Shown: positions 1 through 4,271 of the stretch, piece by piece
Layout of the letters: each line of letters starts with the position of its first letter
Numbering within the stretch: position 1 is the stretch's first letter
Source of the DNA: Candidatus Woesearchaeota archaeon
GTDB taxonomy: Archaea; Nanobdellota; Nanobdellia; Woesearchaeales; UBA525
Direction: 5' to 3'
NCBI GenBank assembly: GCA_027371725.1
Contig: DAHXMN010000018.1
Location: 1-10,042 of the forward strand
Length of the DNA: 10,042 bases
Made by a program: the position numbers and the translations under genes
The notes under the pieces: model-generated
Databases searched by the model: none
Told to the model about the DNA's origin: nothing
The model's input: the letters and a program-made list of their open reading frames with translations, nothing else

Positions 1-373
1 AATGCTGCCCCGCCGTCGTGCACGTCGGCGTACACGGTGTGTAGCACGTACTCGTGTCCGCCCACGCGCACGTTGAGGAACTGCAGACCTGGTCCTTTAC
101 CTGTCCCGACGGGCAACCGGAAGAGGTCGTCTGGGTGTCTCCAACGACGCAGCTTGCATAACTCTGACATTGTCCCCATGCAGAATAATCGCATCCGCCA
201 TCGCATGATGTGTTATAGAGTGCTCGTTGACATGTGCCGCAGGCCGCATAATTATACTCGACACAAGCCGGGCTATAATCGCATGTCGGTGTTCCATAGG
301 AATGAACGACAATAGTACTCAGACTGAACAATGAGATGAGAAGCAAAACAATGATATATCTTCTCACCCTCAT
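1..373 (-). CDS. Cysteine-rich secreted protein, TSP1-like motif (partial, C-terminus outside window)
   Basis: An open frame runs from ATG at 373 to the window edge: 124 codons, no stop. Residues 1-27 form a signal peptide: basic MRVRR, a hydrophobic run of Ile/Leu/Val, then small and polar residues near HSYG. The rest has 14 cysteines (31, 37, 45, 48, 57, 61, 69, 75, 87, 97, 102, 110, 114, 118) and few long hydrophobic stretches, so it is probably an exported protein held by disulfides. The stretch CDYSAWGQC (61-69), followed by further spaced Cys, resembles the W-x-x-C core of thrombospondin type 1 repeats, but it is too divergent for a firm call. The ATG lies 39 bases after the stop of the upstream secreted gene, and a TATA-like box about 27 bases before it suggests a leaderless transcript. 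Codons in the first two thirds are AT-richer than in most of the window. The binding partner is unknown. Confidence 0.75.
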   Translation of the reverse strand, partial: MRVRRYIIVLLLISLFSLSTIVVHSYGTPTCDYSPACVEYNYAACGTCQRALYNTSCDGGCDYSAWGQCQSYASCVVGDTQTTSSGCPSGQVKDQVCSSSTCAWADTSTCYTPCTPTCTTAGQH

Positions 374-395
374 AGTCGGAATAGAAGGAAAACAC

Positions 396-404
396 CTTAA
401 AAAG
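396..404 (-). promoter_or_regulatory. TATA-like box for the cysteine-rich secreted gene
   Basis: On the minus strand CTTTTTAAG is centred about 27 bases before the ATG at 373, the distance expected between an archaeal TATA box and the transcription start. No GGTG/GAGG element is well placed before the ATG, so a leaderless mRNA is the simplest reading. The box lies just past the stop of the preceding gene, so it would be an internal promoter in a three-gene array. Confidence 0.45.
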
Positions 405-412
405 TTTATGAC

Positions 413-1564
413 TTATCTTGGTGTGATAGTTAACCGAATCATGTTAAGATAGTCTTGGTCTGTTTCGGTAGGGTCACACACGGATCCATCATTATTGCTA
501 TCGTTGACAAACGGTGCAAAGCCCATCGCGTCCCCACTAAACTCTTGCTGTTCAGCGGGCGTTAGCATCGTGTTATAATTTTCTGCAATTTGGTCAAGTG
601 AGCACACTACACCGGGGCAAGGCGTTGTGCACACATACGTGGTGGTGCCTGCGAGGGCGTCGAGATTGTTGACCTGCCAGATTTTCTTCACAATCTCCGC
701 GCTAGGCGTGGTGGTCTGTTCATAGCCCTGACCGTGATCAACGACCTGAATCCAGACGCTGATGTCGTACTGTTGAATTGCCGTGAAGTTCTGCATCGGC
801 CTCAACCGCGTGTCGCCGCTGGTGGGGTTGGTGTAGAGGAGGAGGCCGCCGGCCTTGCTCTGGTCGCTCGCTTGCGGGATGAGGATGTCCGTGCTTCCCG
901 CGGGGAGGCCGCCGTTGAAGATGGTGCCAACCTTACCGACGGTAACAATTCCTGATGGGAGGTATGCGGGTGAGGCGTTGGTCGGTCCTGTGCCGTCGGG
1001 TCCATATGCTTGGTGATTGAGCGTGTTGTTGCTGGTGCTGTCGCCGGAGAGGACGATCTCCTTCTCCCATTGCATGCCGTTCGCGAGTATCCCTGCCTGC
1101 GGCTGCAGGTTGTTCTTCGCGCTGTACGGGAGGATGGGGATGTCCATGCCGCTGCCGTCCGTGTGCTCGGTGGAGGCGGTGAGGACGGGCTCGTCGCTCC
1201 CGCTGGCCTGGATGTAGGCGCTGCCTTCGTGGGTGTTCGGGTCGCTCGGGAGGGCGTTCGTGATCGGGACGGTCGCGTGCGGCGGGATCGTCACCTGGAC
1301 CTGCGCGCCGTTCCGGGGGTCGGTGCCGATGAGGCCGTAGGACGCGGTCACGGTCATCGTGGCGTCCGTCGGGTTGAAGGCGAAGAGCTGGGTGTCGCCG
1401 TCCACGTAGGGGACGTACTGGCCGGGGTCCTGCGTGGACTCCACCGTCTGCCGGGCGGGGGTGAGCGGTTTCGGCTCCTGCGCGCGGAACGCGATGCCGG
1501 TCAGGATCGTCGCGGCGGCGGCGGCGCCGAGGAACGTGTTCTTGAGGATTTTTTCGAGGCTCAT
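413..1564 (-). CDS. Secreted beta-rich protein with EF-hand/dockerin-like loop, 383 aa
   Basis: I chose the ATG at 1564 because GGTGA lies 6 bases upstream and a signal sequence follows directly: MSLEKIL, then an Ala-rich hydrophobic stretch to about residue 27. The 158 codons open upstream in this frame overlap the preceding gene out of frame and look like a shadow. Residues of about 45-135 and 150-260 read as two beta-rich segments, each with a YG..GT turn and alternating Val/Thr strands, like Ig-type sandwich domains. I cannot name a family. The C-terminal part (from about 290) has four Cys and the loop DSNNDGSVCD, matching the D-x-N-x-D-G-x-V pattern of EF-hand or dockerin calcium loops. 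The start is 11 bases after the stop of the upstream gene, so the two are probably co-transcribed. The 3' third is AT-richer than the 5' part. Likely exported; function unknown. Confidence 0.8.
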   Translation of the reverse strand: MSLEKILKNTFLGAAAAATILTGIAFRAQEPKPLTPARQTVESTQDPGQYVPYVDGDTQLFAFNPTDATMTVTASYGLIGTDPRNGAQVQVTIPPHATVPITNALPSDPNTHEGSAYIQASGSDEPVLTASTEHTDGSGMDIPILPYSAKNNLQPQAGILANGMQWEKEIVLSGDSTSNNTLNHQAYGPDGTGPTNASPAYLPSGIVTVGKVGTIFNGGLPAGSTDILIPQASDQSKAGGLLLYTNPTSGDTRLRPMQNFTAIQQYDISVWIQVVDHGQGYEQTTTPSAEIVKKIWQVNNLDALAGTTTYVCTTPCPGVVCSLDQIAENYNTMLTPAEQQEFSGDAMGFAPFVNDSNNDGSVCDPTETDQDYLNMIRLTITPR

Positions 1565-1575
1565 GGTCTTCACCT

Positions 1576-2715
1576 TCAGTTGTGCGCCCAGGTGGCGCCC
1601 ATCGTCGTCTTCGGGCTGACGTTGAAGTTCCCCCCGTAGCCGGCCTCCTTCGCCAGTTCGGGGAGGATCGTGGTGCGGAGGAGGTCGTATGCGCCCGGCG
1701 CGTTCGGGCCGAACTTCACCGCGGGCGCGCCCGGGACGTTCTTCACGGGGACGGGCCAGGGGATGTTGACCTTGTTCGCGTCCTTCTTGTTGCTCTCGAA
1801 GGAGAGACGGTCGTTCACCACTCTGATCGGGATGTTGCCGTAGAGCTCGCCGTTGTTGGGGTTGCCGTCCGCGAACTGGAGGTACCACTGCGTGCACGCT
1901 TCCAGGTTGCCGCGGAAGGTGGCGTTGTACACCGGGTCCTGGAGGGAGAACGCGGCGATCTCCTGGGCGAACTTCTTCATGGCCTCGAAGCTTTGGGCGG
2001 GGTTGAGCTTGAGCGGCTTGGACGAGGGCTTGATCCACTTGTCCACGTAGAGCCGTCCGAGGAGCGTTCCCGGAGCGGTGCCCATGCGCTGGTAGCGCTC
2101 GTCGCCGAGCGGGGAGCTCGTCACGAGGGCGGCCTGGCCGCTGCCCGTGACGTACTCGACGCCCATCGTCGTGCCGGGCGCAAGGGTTCCGAAGAGCTGG
2201 GTCGGCGTGAACGTCGCCACGTCGTCGGCGTTGAGATCCTTGAAGATGACCTGTCCGAGCGTCCCGTCCGCCCCAAGCGTATACACGGCGATCCGCGACG
2301 CCTGGTGGCCGGTCACCGCGAGCAAGGTGGCGCCCGTGCCGAGGCCGAAGAGCTGGCCGTCATAGGCGAGGTCGTCGAGCGTGTAGAGGGGCGGCGAAGA
2401 AATGAATCCGTTCTGCCCGGTCTCGACGTCCACGATGGGGTCGGGGTACTGGTTGCCCTGGCTGTCCGCGCCCGGCACGATCGCGATCCGGGGTGCTTGC
2501 ACCGTCTCCTCGACGGTCTGGTGCGCGCCGATCGTGTAGGCCTGACCGTTGATATAATCCGTGACGGAAACCTCGGACGGGTTGTTCACCCTGACGATGG
2601 CCTGATTGCCCGTCGTCGGGATGGTGATGTCCGCCTGTGCGGGCGTCGCGACGAGGAGGCCGCCGATGAGGGCGCCGCCGATCGTCGCTTTCCTGAGGAT
2701 TTGTTCAAGTGCCAT
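1576..2715 (-). CDS. Secreted protein of unknown function, 379 aa
   Basis: The start ATG at 2715 has GGTGA at 2722-2726, a good spacing, and begins a clear signal peptide: MALEQILRKA, a Gly/Ala/Leu core, then a TPAQA|D cleavage site near residue 28. The leader resembles that of the next gene (M-x-L-E-x-I-L-K/R). Residues of about 110-215 alternate Val/Ile/Thr with turns such as GADGT and LAPGT, as in a beta-sandwich; the end of this part (SGQAALVTSS) parallels the first beta segment of the downstream protein. Residues of about 225-379 are different, more helical at first, with a single Cys and several Pro/Asn/Gly-rich loops. I do not recognise the family. This is probably an exported, cell-surface protein and the first gene of a secreted-protein operon. 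The 406-aa open frame on the opposite strand is a GC-driven shadow with no signal or motif. Confidence 0.8.
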   Translation of the reverse strand: MALEQILRKATIGGALIGGLLVATPAQADITIPTTGNQAIVRVNNPSEVSVTDYINGQAYTIGAHQTVEETVQAPRIAIVPGADSQGNQYPDPIVDVETGQNGFISSPPLYTLDDLAYDGQLFGLGTGATLLAVTGHQASRIAVYTLGADGTLGQVIFKDLNADDVATFTPTQLFGTLAPGTTMGVEYVTGSGQAALVTSSPLGDERYQRMGTAPGTLLGRLYVDKWIKPSSKPLKLNPAQSFEAMKKFAQEIAAFSLQDPVYNATFRGNLEACTQWYLQFADGNPNNGELYGNIPIRVVNDRLSFESNKKDANKVNIPWPVPVKNVPGAPAVKFGPNAPGAYDLLRTTILPELAKEAGYGGNFNVSPKTTMGATWAHN

Positions 2716-2757
2716 CGATTCTCACCTTCTGTCGCATCTTCCTGTATGTCCCTCCTC

Positions 2758-2773
2758 ATATTTAAACTTTTCG
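2758..2773 (-). promoter_or_regulatory. Promoter (BRE + TATA) of the secreted-protein operon
   Basis: On the minus strand CGAAAAG (BRE-like, purine-rich) is followed by TTTAAATA (2759-2766), a near-consensus archaeal TATA box. A start about 26 bases downstream (near 2737) would leave a leader of roughly 22 bases that holds the GGTGA site at 2722-2726 before ATG 2715. Confidence 0.7.
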
Positions 2774-2847
2774 GTGAGAGACTACTGACGAGTGACGAAT
2801 GAGTTGTGCAATCACGTGCAAACAATCCCCTAAATTGGATGAATAGC

Positions 2848-2862
2848 ACCACTTTGGTGGAA
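2848..2862 (+). promoter_or_regulatory. Operator candidate, upstream copy (ACCAC-N3-GGTGGAA)
   Basis: ACCACTTTGGTGGAA contains the inverted arms CACCA/TGGTG. It ends immediately before the TATA region of the HEPN/MNT operon, overlapping the expected BRE position. The same pattern recurs 41 bases downstream, about four helical turns away. Confidence 0.5.
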
Positions 2863-2863
2863 A

Positions 2864-2877
2864 GATATATAAATAAA
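2864..2877 (+). promoter_or_regulatory. TATA box of the HEPN/MNT operon
   Basis: TATATAAATA (2866-2875) is a strong archaeal TATA box. A start about 26 bases downstream falls near 2897, inside the second operator candidate and about 13 bases before ATG 2910. Confidence 0.7.
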
Positions 2878-2888
2878 CGCCAGTTCAT

Positions 2889-2903
2889 ACCACCAGGGTG
2901 GAA
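2889..2903 (+). promoter_or_regulatory. Operator candidate, downstream copy, overlapping the GGTG ribosome binding site
   Basis: ACCACCAGGGTGGAA repeats the upstream ACCAC-N3-GGTGGAA pattern and has the arms CCACC/GGTGG. It covers the predicted transcription start. Its GGTGG (2897-2901) is also the only Shine-Dalgarno-like sequence before ATG 2910, 8 bases away. Binding here could block initiation, and the same sequence would serve translation if the transcript includes it. Confidence 0.5.
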
Positions 2904-2909
2904 TGATTT

Positions 2910-3404
2910 ATGAATGAAGAACATTGGAACAGACTCCCCGCAACAGAGAAAGAGCAATACCTGACATTCCACCGCACAGCGTTTGAAGAAGATATGCGTC
3001 ACGCGGAGAAGAACGCCCTCGACTTCCCGCGCTGGAGCGTCATCTCAGGATACTATTGTATGCACGACATCACGAAACTCTTCCTCGCGAAGAACTATGA
3101 CATCAAAATCGGAAGCCTCGATGCTCACGCAAAGACGATCGAGGCGCTAGAACACTTCATCAAAGACGGCGCACTCAAACAGAAATTGCTCTCGTTGCTC
3201 GCGGAAGCGAGCGACATCTATTACGACGCCGAGCGCCTCAAAGAACGGACGCTACCAACACTGCTCAGAAAGGGACGCGAAGAACGGCGCAAAGCCCGGT
3301 ACTACGCAGACGCCGCAAACGAGGTGAACGCGCAGAAAACGCTGTACTTCCTGGACACCATCGTCAAACCCTATGTTAAGATCATCAGAGGACTGATGGA
3401 CTGA
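2910..3404 (+). CDS. HEPN-domain protein, putative toxin of a HEPN/MNT (HepT-MntA type) pair, 164 aa
   Basis: This all-helical, charged protein matches the size and layout of HEPN proteins. The segment SGYYCMHDITKLFLA (46-60) corresponds to the family's S-x-Y-Y-x-M/A..A..LL helix. The helix near 126-164 (RRKARYYADAANEVN, then a hydrophobic C-terminal helix) matches the R...Y/ADY region. In characterised HepT proteins the R-x4-6-H motif cuts RNA, and the partner MntA nucleotidyltransferase neutralises the toxin by adding AMP to a nearby tyrosine. Here no His follows the Arg cluster at 126-130, but two Tyr (131-132) are in a suitable region. Ribonuclease activity is therefore uncertain. ATG 2910 is chosen for its GGTGG 8 bases upstream. 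The TGA stop overlaps the next ATG (TGATG), indicating tight translational coupling. It is probably cytoplasmic. Codons are less GC-rich than in rfcS, consistent with transfer. Confidence 0.8.
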   Translation: MNEEHWNRLPATEKEQYLTFHRTAFEEDMRHAEKNALDFPRWSVISGYYCMHDITKLFLAKNYDIKIGSLDAHAKTIEALEHFIKDGALKQKLLSLLAEASDIYYDAERLKERTLPTLLRKGREERRKARYYADAANEVNAQKTLYFLDTIVKPYVKIIRGLMD

Positions 3405-3985
3405 TGCTCCTCGACATCTGCTTCGGCACGCGGAGCGCGTGGAAGATACTCGCACTCTTCGGCGAAACGCCGGGAAAGGCGCTCTCACGCAGAAACATCC
3501 AACAGTTCACAAAACTCGGCAACAAGGCACTCTCCAAAGCGCTTCTCCTCATGGAACGATGCGACGTGCTACGGACAAAGAAGATTGGACGCACCACATA
3601 TTACACGCCGAACCTCGCCAACGCATTCGTCACGCAAGCCTTCGAACTGGCGCGGCTCGAACGCGAAGCGCTCAACAACCTCGACCCGACAACCGTGAAC
3701 ATCCTCCGAGAATTCGTCTACGAACTCACGAACATCAATTTCGAGAACATCCAACGAATCACGCTCTTCGGTTCACGTGCAAAGCGGACGGACCATGCGG
3801 GATCGGACATCGACGTCGCGATACTCATGAGAGAACAGGATCCGAGCGACGAACTCCTCATCACCGCGACAATCGACCATATCCGCAAGCGCTTCGGCAC
3901 GGAGATACAGCCACACTACTACACCGCTGAGGAGAAGGGTCCGCTGCTCCTCGAGATGAAGAAAGACGGCGTCAATCTCCTCTAA
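3404..3985 (+). CDS. Winged HTH-MNT nucleotidyltransferase, putative antitoxin and repressor, 193 aa
   Basis: Residues of about 1-75 form a winged helix-turn-helix: LSRRNIQQFTKLGNKALSKAL as helices, then KKIGRTTYYTPN as the wing. The C-terminal half is a minimal nucleotidyltransferase: LFGSRAKR (121-128) followed by SDIDVAIL (134-141), the G-S-x(10)-D-x-D signature with D135 and D137 as metal ligands. In HepT-MntA systems this enzyme AMPylates the HEPN toxin. Fusion to a DNA-binding domain suggests it also represses its own promoter. The twin ACCAC-N3-GGTGGAA sites upstream of the operon are obvious candidates. It starts on the A of the HEPN stop codon (TGATG). The gene order is toxin first. 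Length and both active-site Asp residues look intact. Confidence 0.85.
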   Translation: MLLDICFGTRSAWKILALFGETPGKALSRRNIQQFTKLGNKALSKALLLMERCDVLRTKKIGRTTYYTPNLANAFVTQAFELARLEREALNNLDPTTVNILREFVYELTNINFENIQRITLFGSRAKRTDHAGSDIDVAILMREQDPSDELLITATIDHIRKRFGTEIQPHYYTAEEKGPLLLEMKKDGVNLL

Positions 3986-4039
3986 ACGCGCCGCTCGCAC
4001 GTCCGTACAGCGCCGTTCTCGCCCGTGCCGCGCCTGTAG

Positions 4040-4240
4040 CGCGTACGCTTTTCAATCAGGGAACGGATCCAGAAGCAGCTCCAGAAAGCGCTCGAGCACC
4101 CCGACATCGGCAAGCCGCTCCGCTACGGCCTGAAAGGGCGCCGCACCCTCCGCATCGGACCGTACCGCATCATCTACCGCATCGAAGGCGACATCCTCCC
4201 GGTCGTGACGCTCGGCAACCGGGACGACGTCTACGAATAG
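4040..4240 (+). pseudogene. RelE/ParE-superfamily toxin remnant, N-terminus missing
   Basis: The frame opens after an in-frame TAG at 4037-4039 and closes at TAG 4238-4240, 66 codons with no ATG or GTG start. It reads RVRFS, then IRERIQKQLQKALEH, GKPLRYGLKG, LRIGPYRIIYRI and NRDDVYE. These are the helix, the L-x-G-x-x-x-x-R-x-G-x-Y-R-I-I-Y core and the C-terminal HR-x-x-VY-like end of archaeal RelE ribonuclease toxins. A full-length member has about 85-90 residues and about 12-15 residues between the first strand (RVRFS) and the RERI helix. Here they are adjacent, as if an internal piece was deleted. No antitoxin gene lies next to it. It starts 55 bases after mntA and ends 31 bases before rfcS. 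Expression as a short protein is possible but unlikely. Confidence 0.65.
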
Positions 4241-4250
4241 CTTTTTATAC
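4241..4250 (+). promoter_or_regulatory. TATA-like box for rfcS, leaderless start
   Basis: CTTTTTATAC begins right after the RelE-remnant stop and is centred 26 bases before ATG 4272. With no GGTG element in between, transcription probably starts at or next to the ATG. Confidence 0.55.
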
Positions 4251-4271
4251 GCCGCGCCGTTCCGTACGGGG

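Noticed and set aside
37..315. 92-codon plus-strand open frame at the window start
   Set aside because: It is opposite the Cys-rich secreted frame, Arg-rich, without start signals or motif.
1565..2038. N-terminal extension of 158 codons in the frame of the second secreted protein
   Set aside because: It overlaps the upstream gene out of frame and is Arg/Pro/Gln-rich; the signal peptide and GGTGA site support ATG 1564.
1582..2802. 406-codon plus-strand open frame opposite the secreted protein
   Set aside because: Arg/Val/Glu/Gly-rich shadow composition, no ribosome binding site or domain; the minus frame has a signal peptide, SD and promoter.
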